From assembly GCA_010027105.1 (NCBI GenBank), contig RGVT01000123.1, positions 1 to 7,559 on the forward strand: 7,559 nucleotides of DNA. Reading direction: 5' to 3'. Positions 1 through 6,321 of this stretch are shown here, piece after piece. This stretch comes from Planctomycetia bacterium. Lineage in GTDB: Bacteria > Planctomycetota > Planctomycetia > Pirellulales > UBA1268. A model generated the notes under the pieces. It made no database searches and was not told where the DNA came from. It saw nothing but the letters and a program-made list of their open reading frames with translations. Within the stretch, counting starts at the first letter, position 1; each line of letters starts with the position of its first letter. Both the position numbers and the translations under genes were made by a program.

Positions 1-534
1 CGCGGCCGGGCCCGCGCCTTCGCCTGCACCTGCGCGTTCGAGGCCATTCCAGCCGACGTCGACTTCCGGCCGCCGCGGACCGCCCGCATCCCCCGGATCT
101 TCGGCTCCCAGACCGCCGTCGTGGTGGGCCCGGCGGGCCACGACCCGAAGTCGCCCTACACCGACGGCTACGGCAACATCCGCGTGCAGTTCCGCTGGGA
201 TCGGCGTGGGCAGAACAACGAGAAGAGTTCCTGCTGGATCCGCTACCACCAGTTCGCGGCCGGGCCGGGCTGGGGGGCGGTGTTCGTGCCGCGGATCGGC
301 TGCGAGGTCACGGTGATCTTCGACGAGGGCCACCCCGACAGGCCGTACGCGATCGGGTCGGCCTACAACGCCGACAACAAGCCGCCCCTCTCCCTGCCGG
401 GGGAGGCGAAGACGTTCTCGATCCAGGACGACGGCGGCAATTCACTCACGCTCAAGCCCGACGACGGCAATCAGGTGATCACGATCTTCTCCGCAACCGA
501 CAAGACGTCGCTCAAGGTCGGCAAGACTGGCTAG
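1..534 (+). CDS. vgrG: VgrG spike protein of a type VI secretion/contractile injection system, C-terminal part (5' end outside window)
   Basis: The frame is open from base 1 and ends at TAG 532-534, giving about 177 visible residues; the gp27-like N-terminal region lies outside the window. The visible part carries the hallmark VgrG stretch leading into and through the gp5-type OB fold: a RPPRTARIPRIFGSQTAVVV segment, then VVGPAGHD, YTDGYGNIRVQFRWDR, SSCWIR, GWGAVFVPRIGCEV, GHPDRPYAIGSAYNADNKPP. In the family this protein forms the trimeric spike on the Hcp tube that is pushed through the target envelope. After the OB fold only about 45 residues remain (FSIQDDGGNSLTLKPDDGN and following), so the long triangular beta-spike usual in VgrG is nearly absent. 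The next gene, in the same frame, may supply it. No effector domain is fused to the C terminus. Family assignment is firm; whether the apparatus is a true T6SS cannot be judged from this window. Confidence 0.93.
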   Translation, partial: RGRARAFACTCAFEAIPADVDFRPPRTARIPRIFGSQTAVVVGPAGHDPKSPYTDGYGNIRVQFRWDRRGQNNEKSSCWIRYHQFAAGPGWGAVFVPRIGCEVTVIFDEGHPDRPYAIGSAYNADNKPPLSLPGEAKTFSIQDDGGNSLTLKPDDGNQVITIFSATDKTSLKVGKTG

Positions 535-547
535 AAAACCATTCTCC

Positions 548-556
548 AGGAAAGGG
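548..556 (+). promoter_or_regulatory. Ribosome binding site of the 214-aa spike-like gene
   Basis: AGGAAAGGG lies 5 nt upstream of ATG 562. It is the best Shine-Dalgarno on the + strand of this window. It supports independent initiation of the 214-aa protein rather than production only by readthrough of the VgrG stop codon. Confidence 0.7.
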
Positions 557-561
557 CTCTC

Positions 562-1206
562 ATGGCTTACAAGGTCACACAGGACGAATCGTCGTCGTCT
601 CAGCAGAGCTGGTGGGCGACGCAGTGGTCGAGCTTCATCAGCGGCAGCACATGGGAAGAGTCGCTGAGCCTCTCGAAACTGTCGAACATCCTGGGATGGT
701 CGGATTCCACCGTGCTCGGATACTACATGTCGAATTACGGATTCCTCAAGACGCAACTGATGCTGGGCTTCGAACGGAAGATCAATCTCGCGTCGAAGTA
801 CGAGTGGTACATGACCGCCCCGACGAAGGTACTCATGCAAGGTGAAAACAAGATCGACATGAAGGAATATAACAAAGTCGCACCGGTAGACCAAAAGTAT
901 GTGCTGAAACATAAATTGACGATGTCGCAGGATGAGATCGAGGCATTCGAGAGGAACCTGAAGGCTTTTAAAGATGCCAAGACCGTTGCTGGAGCCTCGT
1001 CGACGACGTGCGCCAGTCACACTCTCACGGTGAATACAGGTGATAGCGAGGAAACCATCGCGCTAGGGGCGAAAATCGTCAACGCAGCTGGAGATGTTCG
1101 GATCTCTGGACTCGGAGGCGTTACGCTGATGCAGTCCGAGGCTTCGTGGCTTGAAGTCACCGCTGGAGGCTGCACTGTCACCGCCCCGACCATCAACCTC
1201 GGTTGA
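562..1206 (+). CDS. Putative VgrG-tail-like spike extension protein, 214 aa, lower GC
   Basis: I do not recognise a named family over the full length. ATG 562 follows a strong ribosome binding site, 27 nt after the vgrG stop. Residues 1-60 are Ser/Trp-rich (SSSSQQSWWATQW). Residues 66-110 alternate polar and hydrophobic residues, as in triangular beta-spikes (KYEWYMTAPTKVLMQGENKI). Residues 121-140 look like a charged helix (SQDEIEAFERNLKAF). Residues 150-214 return to short beta repeats ending in WLEVTAGGCTVTAPTINLG, which closely resembles the end of gp5/VgrG beta-prism tails (the usual 'APTINLG'-type ending). I infer an accessory spike, possibly a split-off VgrG C terminus that binds the PAAR-like tip or effector. 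By hand count 841-960 is 44% GC, far below the neighbours, and A/T-ending codons are frequent, suggesting separate acquisition. It could alternatively be a cargo protein using a VgrG-like tail for docking. Confidence 0.85.
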   Translation: MAYKVTQDESSSSQQSWWATQWSSFISGSTWEESLSLSKLSNILGWSDSTVLGYYMSNYGFLKTQLMLGFERKINLASKYEWYMTAPTKVLMQGENKIDMKEYNKVAPVDQKYVLKHKLTMSQDEIEAFERNLKAFKDAKTVAGASSTTCASHTLTVNTGDSEETIALGAKIVNAAGDVRISGLGGVTLMQSEASWLEVTAGGCTVTAPTINLG

Positions 1207-1236
1207 CCGAACCGATCGCGCGTCGCGGGGTTCGGC

Positions 1237-3834
1237 ATGAAAATCCTCAACCGCAACCCCGAGATCCTGGTGCCGACCTGGCTCGTAGGCCGATTCGGCC
1301 CCGAGCCCCGCGGCGACCGCCCGCTCGACGCGGCGTTCATCGTCAAGGCGACGTTCCAGATCGCGGCCGACGGCTCGCTCGTGCCGCGGGAAGGCGGGCC
1401 GCTGCAGCCGGAGGGCGACCGCTCAATCGGCGACGATCCGGCGCTCGGCCTCGCCTATGCCTCCGACTTCGTGCCGACCAAGCCCCGGGCCGAGTACACC
1501 GTCGTGGGCACCGCACACCGGCCCGCCTCGGCTCCCGCCAACCGGTTTTCGGTGGCGGTCGAGCTGGCCGGCCGGCGGAAGGCACTGGTCATCACCGGTA
1601 CGCGGTCCTGGGAGGAGACGCTCCTCGGCCATCGGCCCGGCACGCCCGCGTACGTCGATCGCCAGCTGCTGACGTATGCGGCGGCCCATGGCGGCCCCCG
1701 CGATCACGCCAACCCGCTCGGGGTCGGCCGCACGGCCGAGGCCGTGCCTGCGATCGAGCACGCCTCCGCTCCGCTCACGTCACCCGGCGACACGCATCCG
1801 CCCGCCGGCTTCGGCCCTCTCGCCCGCGAGTGGCGGCAGCGCCGCGACGCGCTCGCGGGGTTCGGCCCGGGCTGGCTCAAGGACCGCTGGCCGTGGCTGC
1901 CGCAGGGGTTCGACCCCGAGCATTTCATGGCCGCGCCGCCGGATCAGCGGCTGCCCGGATTCCTCCGGGGCGACGAGCCGGCCGTGTTCGAAAACCTGTG
2001 TGCCGAGGCCGCCGAGGTCCGCACGCGACTGCCGGGGATCCGCGCCCGCCTCTTCGTGCTCGAAAAGACCGGGCCGCGGCTGCACGACCCGCTCGGCGAC
2101 TTGTGCGAGGTTCCCCTCGCGCTCGACACGCTCGCCGTCGATCTCGACGCCCGTACGGTCGTCCTCGTGTGGCGGGGAATCCGTCCGGTCAGGTCGCTCG
2201 CCCTGCGCGACGTCGCCGCCGCGCTGCTCTTCGCCGAGCCGCTCGCCGCCGTCGATCAGCCGCCGGCCCACTACCGCGCGTGGCTCGAGGAGGGCATGCC
2301 GGTCGCATCCCCGCCGCCGGATGCCGCTGCCCGGCTGGCCGCGCGGAAGCAGGCCCAAACCGAGGCCGAGGTCATGAAGGCCGGGATCAAGGACTCGATC
2401 CGGGCCGGGATGACGTATCCCGCCCATGTCCGCGAGCAGCTCGCCGCCCTGGTGGCCGACGTGGAGGCGAAGCGGTCGATCGTCCGCGATGGATCGAAGC
2501 TGCCCGATCTCGCGGGCGCGCTGGCCACCTACGACGACAGGGTGGCCACGGTCGAGGCGGCCCGCGACCAGATTCTCGCGCTCGCCCGGCCGACGCCGGC
2601 CAAAGTCGACGCGATCCTCGCGGCCGCGACCGGCCCGAGCGAGGATCCCACCTCGCCGGCGTTGCTCCGGCAGCAACTCGCCGAGATGCTCGAGCAGGTC
2701 AAGGGCAGCCTGCAACGGAAGCCTGCCGGCTTCGGCGGCCGGCTCCAGGCGGCCGTCGAGCAGACGATCGCCAAGCAGGAGGAGCTGATCGCCTTCCGCG
2801 AGCGGCTCGACGCCGAACTCGCCGCCAACACCGCGAAGATCGATGCCGCCCTGCCGAAGTGGGCCCTCCGCGAGCCGCTCGATCCCGCAGAACCGATCGA
2901 TCCCGAGGCGGCCCGGCGAGACGGCTTCGAGCACATGGACGTCTCGGGGTTCGATTGTTCCGGACTCGACCTCGCCGGCGTGGACTTTCGCCACGCGATC
3001 GCCGCCGACGCGCGGTTCGTGGCGGCGAATCTCGCCGGGGCCGACTTCACGAACGCCGATCTCACTGGGGCCGACTTCACGCGGGCCGACCTCTCGGGGG
3101 CGAACCTCGCCGGAGCCGACCTCACGACGGCGACCCTCGCCGGCGCGAGGCTCGCCGGCGCGAACCTGACCGGCGCGAAGCTCGCCGATGTCGATCTCGC
3201 CGGCCTCGATCTCTCAAACGTGATCGCGCCGCAGGCCGACTTCTCGCGGGCGAACCTGGAGCGGGCGCGATTCGACAACGCGCTGCTCGAACGGGCGAAC
3301 TTCGCCGAGGCCACGCTCACCGCCGCGCGGTTCGCCGCAGCGAACCTTGGCAACGCCTCGCTCGCCGGGGCGCATGCCGCCGGTGCCGACTTTTCGGCGG
3401 CCGACCTCACCGCCATGAGGTCCGGGCAGGGCGCCGACTTCGCCGCCGCCTGTTTCCGGCTGGCACGGGCCGCCGGATCGGTGTGGGAGGACGCGGTCGT
3501 GGACCGGGCCGACTTCAGCGGGGCCATGCTCGACCGGGCGAACTTCACGCAGGCCTTCGGCCGCGGCGCCCGGTTCCACCGCTGCCATCTCGCCGACGCC
3601 ACGCTCGACGACGCCGTGCTCGTCGACGCCGTGCTCTCGGAGTCGCGGCTCCTGCGTGCGAGCCTCGCGCGGGCCGATCTGTCCCGTGCCCGGTGTGACG
3701 GCGCGAACCTGTTCGCGGCCAGCCTCTGGAATGCCGTCCTCGTCGACACCGATTTCCGCGGGGCGAACCTCGGCCGGGCCAACGTGTCGGGCGCGGTCCG
3801 CGCAGCGCCCGACCGGGCAGGAGCGCGGGCATGA
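1237..3834 (+). CDS. DUF2169 domain / helical linker / pentapeptide-repeat fusion protein, 865 aa
   Basis: Three regions are visible. Residues 1-350 are a DUF2169 domain: N-terminal MKILNRNPEILVPTW, then FIVKATFQI. Around residues 213-247 comes the family signature of WLKDRWPWLP, FDPEHFMAAPPDQRLP and LRGDE. Residues 350-565 are mostly charged helix, with likely coiled coil near 505-545 (KQEELIAFRERLDAELAANT). Residues 569-852 are pentapeptide repeats of the A(D/N)LxG type, about 57 units (for example ANLAGADFTNADLTGADFTR), with a break near 727-748. DUF2169 genes usually sit beside vgrG and PAAR-like genes and are thought to act in mounting or delivering tip-associated proteins; the exact mechanism is less settled than for other adaptors. 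The repeats should fold as a rigid quadrilateral beta-helix of about 14 coils. ATG 1237 is chosen because it gives the usual DUF2169 N terminus; its ribosome site is weak, and it lies 30 nt after the previous stop. The gene ends in an ATGA overlap with the next. No signal peptide or enzymatic motif is visible. Confidence 0.93.
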   Translation: MKILNRNPEILVPTWLVGRFGPEPRGDRPLDAAFIVKATFQIAADGSLVPREGGPLQPEGDRSIGDDPALGLAYASDFVPTKPRAEYTVVGTAHRPASAPANRFSVAVELAGRRKALVITGTRSWEETLLGHRPGTPAYVDRQLLTYAAAHGGPRDHANPLGVGRTAEAVPAIEHASAPLTSPGDTHPPAGFGPLAREWRQRRDALAGFGPGWLKDRWPWLPQGFDPEHFMAAPPDQRLPGFLRGDEPAVFENLCAEAAEVRTRLPGIRARLFVLEKTGPRLHDPLGDLCEVPLALDTLAVDLDARTVVLVWRGIRPVRSLALRDVAAALLFAEPLAAVDQPPAHYRAWLEEGMPVASPPPDAAARLAARKQAQTEAEVMKAGIKDSIRAGMTYPAHVREQLAALVADVEAKRSIVRDGSKLPDLAGALATYDDRVATVEAARDQILALARPTPAKVDAILAAATGPSEDPTSPALLRQQLAEMLEQVKGSLQRKPAGFGGRLQAAVEQTIAKQEELIAFRERLDAELAANTAKIDAALPKWALREPLDPAEPIDPEAARRDGFEHMDVSGFDCSGLDLAGVDFRHAIAADARFVAANLAGADFTNADLTGADFTRADLSGANLAGADLTTATLAGARLAGANLTGAKLADVDLAGLDLSNVIAPQADFSRANLERARFDNALLERANFAEATLTAARFAAANLGNASLAGAHAAGADFSAADLTAMRSGQGADFAAACFRLARAAGSVWEDAVVDRADFSGAMLDRANFTQAFGRGARFHRCHLADATLDDAVLVDAVLSESRLLRASLARADLSRARCDGANLFAASLWNAVLVDTDFRGANLGRANVSGAVRAAPDRAGARA
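2941..3792 (+). repeat. Pentapeptide-repeat block (15-nt coding periodicity) in the DUF2169 protein
   Basis: This block encodes about 57 consecutive five-residue units (A/D/N-L/F-x-x), visible in DNA as a 15-nt period built on gcc-gac-ctc/ttc cores. Some copies are identical: GGGGCCGACTTCACG occurs at 3037-3051 and again at 3067-3081, exactly two units apart. Regularity is highest at 3030-3200 and decays toward the 3' end. Confidence 0.85.
3831..3834 (+). other. ATGA stop/start overlap coupling the two pentapeptide genes
   Basis: ATG of the 663-aa gene (3831-3833) overlaps TGA of the 865-aa gene (3832-3834). No strong Shine-Dalgarno precedes it; the upstream bases contain only a weak CAGGAG at 3818-3823. 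Translational coupling is likely, implying matched production of the two proteins. Confidence 0.8.
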
Positions 3835-5822
3835 GCGCCGGCGAGCCCGCGGTGCCCGCGTCCCCCGACGAGGGCGTGCAGCGCCGGATCGTGCAGGCCT
3901 CCGCAGCAGGCACAATGGCCGTCCGCGGCGGGTCGCTCGCCGCCTGCATGGTGCGGGGGGCGGATTTCTCGGGCCGCGACCTCACCGGCATCGACCTCCG
4001 CCATGCGGCACTCCACCAGGTGTCGTTCGCCGGCTGCGATCTCTCGGGGGCGAACCTCGGCTGGACGGTGTTCACCGACTGCGACCTCTCCGGCTGCCGG
4101 GCCGAGGGGCTCGTCTGCGACCACTCGGCCTTCCAGGGGGGCACGCTCGCCCGGGCCGCCTGGAGCGGCGCCGCGATCACGCGGTCGATCCTCGGCTGTA
4201 GGCTCGACGGCGCGACGTTCGCCGACTGTCGCTTCGACCAGGTGGCGATCGTCACCACGACGGCCGCGGGCCTGCATCTCTCCGGCTGCACCTGCGACAC
4301 GCTCGCCCTCAACGCCTGCCAGTGCCCGGGGCTCGTGCTTTCGGCCACGACGATTCGCCGCGGCATGATCGACGGCTGCGACTTCGGCGAAGGCCTCTTC
4401 CAGGAAGCACGGTTCGAGGATTCGATCGTGGGCGACTGCCGGTTCTCAGGAGCCGACCTCGCCGGCCTCACGCAGCACAAGACGATGTTCACCGGCTGCG
4501 ACTTTTCCGGCGCCACGGTCCTGCCCGAGAACTGCGACGACTGGTGGCTCAGCCGCTGCGACTTCACCGGCTGCGACCTCTCGGGCCGCTCGTTCCGCAG
4601 ACTCGTCGGCGGTGGCTCGACGTTCGTGCGGGCGAGCCTGCGAGCGACGGTGTTCGAGCAGGCGAACCTGGCCAAGGGCGTGTTTACGGGGGCCGATCTC
4701 ACCGGGGCGGATCTGTCGAACGCCGACCTGCGGGAGGGCGATCTCACGGGGGCCCGCTGCGACGGCGCGAACCTCGCCGGCTGCCTGCTCGGCGCGGCGG
4801 TGCTTTCGGCCGCGTCGCTCGAGGGCGCCGTGCTCGCCGGTGCGTCGCTCGCGAAGGCGACGTTCGAGCCGGCGGCGCTCCGCCGGGCCGACCTCGCCCG
4901 CACCCGCTACGAGGAGGCCGACTTCACGGCCACCGACTTCTCGGGGCTCGACCTCGGCGGGATGGCGTTCGTCCGCTGCCGGCTCGACGGGGCCCGCTTC
5001 GACCGCTGCCGGCTCGGGCAGACCGTGTTCGAGGGGTCGAGCCTCACCGGGGCGAGCTTCGCCTCGGCCGCGCTCGACCACCCGGTCTTCACCGGGGCCG
5101 ACCTCACGGGGGCCGACTTCTGCAACGCCACGCTCGAGTGGGGCGACTTTCGCGCCGCGACGCTCGCGGGAATCGCCTGGCGGCGGACACGGCTCCACCG
5201 CACGTCGTTCGACGGCCTGGCGTTCGACCCGGCCGGGATCGACGCCGGCGTGTTCGACACCTGCACGTTCCGCGGCGTCGCGCTCGCCGGGGCCAAGCTT
5301 GCGGGGCTCGACCTGCACGGCTCCGTCTTCGACGCCGCCGACCTCTCGGGGGCCGACCTCTCGGGCGCTACGCTCGCCCACTGCAGTCTGCGCGGGACGA
5401 CCCTCGCCGGCGCGACGCTCGGCCGCGCCGCGGCCGAGGGCTGCATCCTCGACGCGGCCGACCTGACCGGGGCCGCCTGCGGCGAGGGGCTGTTTCGCGG
5501 GGCGAGTTTCGCAGAGGCCCGCTGCGGCCAGGCCGACTTTTCCGGGGCGACCCTCACGGCCACCAACTGGCAGCAGGCGGATCTCACCGGGACGACGTTC
5601 ACCGGTGCGAAACTCGACTGGGCGAACCTCGCCCACGTACGGCTCGACGGCACGTCGTTCGCGCGGGCCGACCTCACCGGCGCGAATCTGCATGGAGCCG
5701 ACGAGGCGGCCGCCACCTGGACGGGCGCCGTGCTGAAACACGTGCGCCGCACCGACCGCGAACTGCTCGCCGCCGAGCGCTGGATGCCGCCGCCCCTCGA
5801 GACCACCACCCCCGGCGCCTGA
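3831..5822 (+). CDS. Giant Cys-rich pentapeptide-repeat protein, 663 aa
   Basis: Apart from about 43 N-terminal residues and a 27-residue tail, the whole protein (residues 44-636) is pentapeptide repeats, about 118 units, for example ADFSGRDLTGIDL near the start and GADLTGADFCNATL in the middle. Such proteins fold as right-handed quadrilateral beta-helices with four units per coil. By that geometry this one would have about 29 coils and be about 140 angstrom long. I count about 27 cysteines, many at the inward-facing position before D/N (GCDLSG, DCDLSG, GCDFSG) and concentrated in the N-terminal half. The repeat is interrupted near residues 229-240 (a VLPENCDDWW stretch) and near 464-474, probably loops or kinks. 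There is no signal peptide, membrane segment or catalytic motif. The ATGA overlap with the DUF2169-pentapeptide gene suggests the two act together, perhaps as end-to-end or side-by-side beta-helices on the spike. Other pentapeptide proteins (Qnr/MfpA type) mimic DNA and bind gyrase, but those are about 200 aa and acidic, and the context argues against that role here. Confidence 0.92.
   Translation: MSAGEPAVPASPDEGVQRRIVQASAAGTMAVRGGSLAACMVRGADFSGRDLTGIDLRHAALHQVSFAGCDLSGANLGWTVFTDCDLSGCRAEGLVCDHSAFQGGTLARAAWSGAAITRSILGCRLDGATFADCRFDQVAIVTTTAAGLHLSGCTCDTLALNACQCPGLVLSATTIRRGMIDGCDFGEGLFQEARFEDSIVGDCRFSGADLAGLTQHKTMFTGCDFSGATVLPENCDDWWLSRCDFTGCDLSGRSFRRLVGGGSTFVRASLRATVFEQANLAKGVFTGADLTGADLSNADLREGDLTGARCDGANLAGCLLGAAVLSAASLEGAVLAGASLAKATFEPAALRRADLARTRYEEADFTATDFSGLDLGGMAFVRCRLDGARFDRCRLGQTVFEGSSLTGASFASAALDHPVFTGADLTGADFCNATLEWGDFRAATLAGIAWRRTRLHRTSFDGLAFDPAGIDAGVFDTCTFRGVALAGAKLAGLDLHGSVFDAADLSGADLSGATLAHCSLRGTTLAGATLGRAAAEGCILDAADLTGAACGEGLFRGASFAEARCGQADFSGATLTATNWQQADLTGTTFTGAKLDWANLAHVRLDGTSFARADLTGANLHGADEAAATWTGAVLKHVRRTDRELLAAERWMPPPLETTTPGA
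3960..5738 (+). repeat. Pentapeptide-repeat block (15-nt coding periodicity) filling the 663-aa protein
   Basis: This block has about 118 five-residue units with a 15-nt DNA period (cores such as gccgacctcaccgg and ggggccgacctc). The most uniform stretches are 4685-4770, 5085-5120 and 5330-5375. Units with Cys in place of Ala dominate 4030-4600, while Ala-Asp/Asn units dominate after 4640, so the array has two visibly different halves. Confidence 0.85.
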
Positions 5823-5826
5823 ACCG

Positions 5827-6312
5827 ATGCTGCCGCTGCTTCCCTACTACGCCCGCGTGCTCGGCTGGACCGGCTCGTTCACGATCGTCGTCATGCCCTG
5901 CTGCCTCGTCGGCCTGGTCGGCATCGTCGCTGCGGACGACCCCGCGCTTGCGGTCGCCGTCACGCTGATCGCCGGCGGATTCACCGCCACGCTGGTCGGT
6001 CATTTCCTGTGGCGCTTCCGGCCGGCGGCCGAGGGCCTGCGGCTGGCGACCGTCGGCCGGCCCGCGCGGGCCCGGATCGACGCCATGGAGGAGACCGGGG
6101 TCACCGTCGGCACGTCGTTCCTGGTCAGATTCCGCCTCACCGTGTCGCCGGCCGCGGGGCCGCCTTACGCCGCCACGTGCCTCGACCTCGTGCCGCGGCT
6201 GGCGATCGGCGGTTTTGCATCGGGCGCGGAGATCGACGTGATGGTGGACCCGGAGGACCCGACGCGGGTCACCGTGCGGCCGGCGGAGAACCCGGGCGGT
6301 GCGGGCCCGTGA
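5827..6312 (+). CDS. Small inner-membrane protein with two N-terminal helices and a DUF3592-like soluble domain, 161 aa
   Basis: The ORF starts 4 nt after the stop of the 663-aa gene, without a clear ribosome site, so translation is probably coupled. Residues about 13-35 (SFTIVVMPCCLVGLVGIVAA) and 40-62 (LAVAVTLIAGGFTATLVGHF) are hydrophobic helices. Residues 68-155 form a small beta-rich domain with the pattern GRPARARID, VRFRLTVSP, PPYAATC, then a closing VMVDPEDPTRVTV. That arrangement, two membrane segments plus a domain ending 'V.VDP.DP..V', resembles DUF3592-type proteins; I rate that link as moderate. Function is unknown. Its place at the end of the spike operon would fit a membrane accessory or a protective partner, but nothing in the sequence shows immunity function. 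It could also be an ordinary housekeeping membrane protein. Confidence 0.85.
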   Translation: MLPLLPYYARVLGWTGSFTIVVMPCCLVGLVGIVAADDPALAVAVTLIAGGFTATLVGHFLWRFRPAAEGLRLATVGRPARARIDAMEETGVTVGTSFLVRFRLTVSPAAGPPYAATCLDLVPRLAIGGFASGAEIDVMVDPEDPTRVTVRPAENPGGAGP

Positions 6313-6321
6313 ATCCTCCGC

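Noticed and set aside
1203..3698. An 831-codon + strand open frame overlapping the DUF2169 gene
   Set aside because: Its translation is Arg/Pro/Ala-rich low-complexity sequence, as expected from the alternative frame of a GC-rich gene. The frame at 1237-3834 carries recognisable DUF2169 and pentapeptide motifs.
2529..4277. A 582-codon - strand open frame across the repeat region, and similar - strand frames at 4446-5741 (431 codons) and 3545-4903 (452 codons)
   Set aside because: The 15-nt repeat keeps antisense frames free of stops, because a unit without an antisense stop is simply copied. Translations are low-complexity (runs of RSAPARFAP or GEVGPRE type) and have no ribosome site logic.
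2941..5738. Regular short repeats as a CRISPR array or minisatellite
   Set aside because: The 15-nt period is in frame, has no unique spacers, and encodes the A(D/N)LxG pentapeptide pattern throughout.
3831..5822. Qnr/MfpA-like gyrase-protecting pentapeptide protein
   Set aside because: Those proteins are about 200 aa dimers. This one is three times longer, Cys-rich and embedded in a vgrG operon.
4322..5968. A 548-codon + strand open frame overlapping the 663-aa gene and the start of the membrane-protein gene
   Set aside because: It is Arg/Gly-rich shadow sequence of the pentapeptide repeats, and it runs across the stop and start of two well-supported genes.
6293..6309. GC-rich hairpin (CGGGC, 7-nt loop, GCCCG) at the operon end as a terminator
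   Set aside because: It has a 5-bp stem inside the coding end of the 161-aa gene and no T-tract follows. Such short GC hairpins arise by chance at this GC content.
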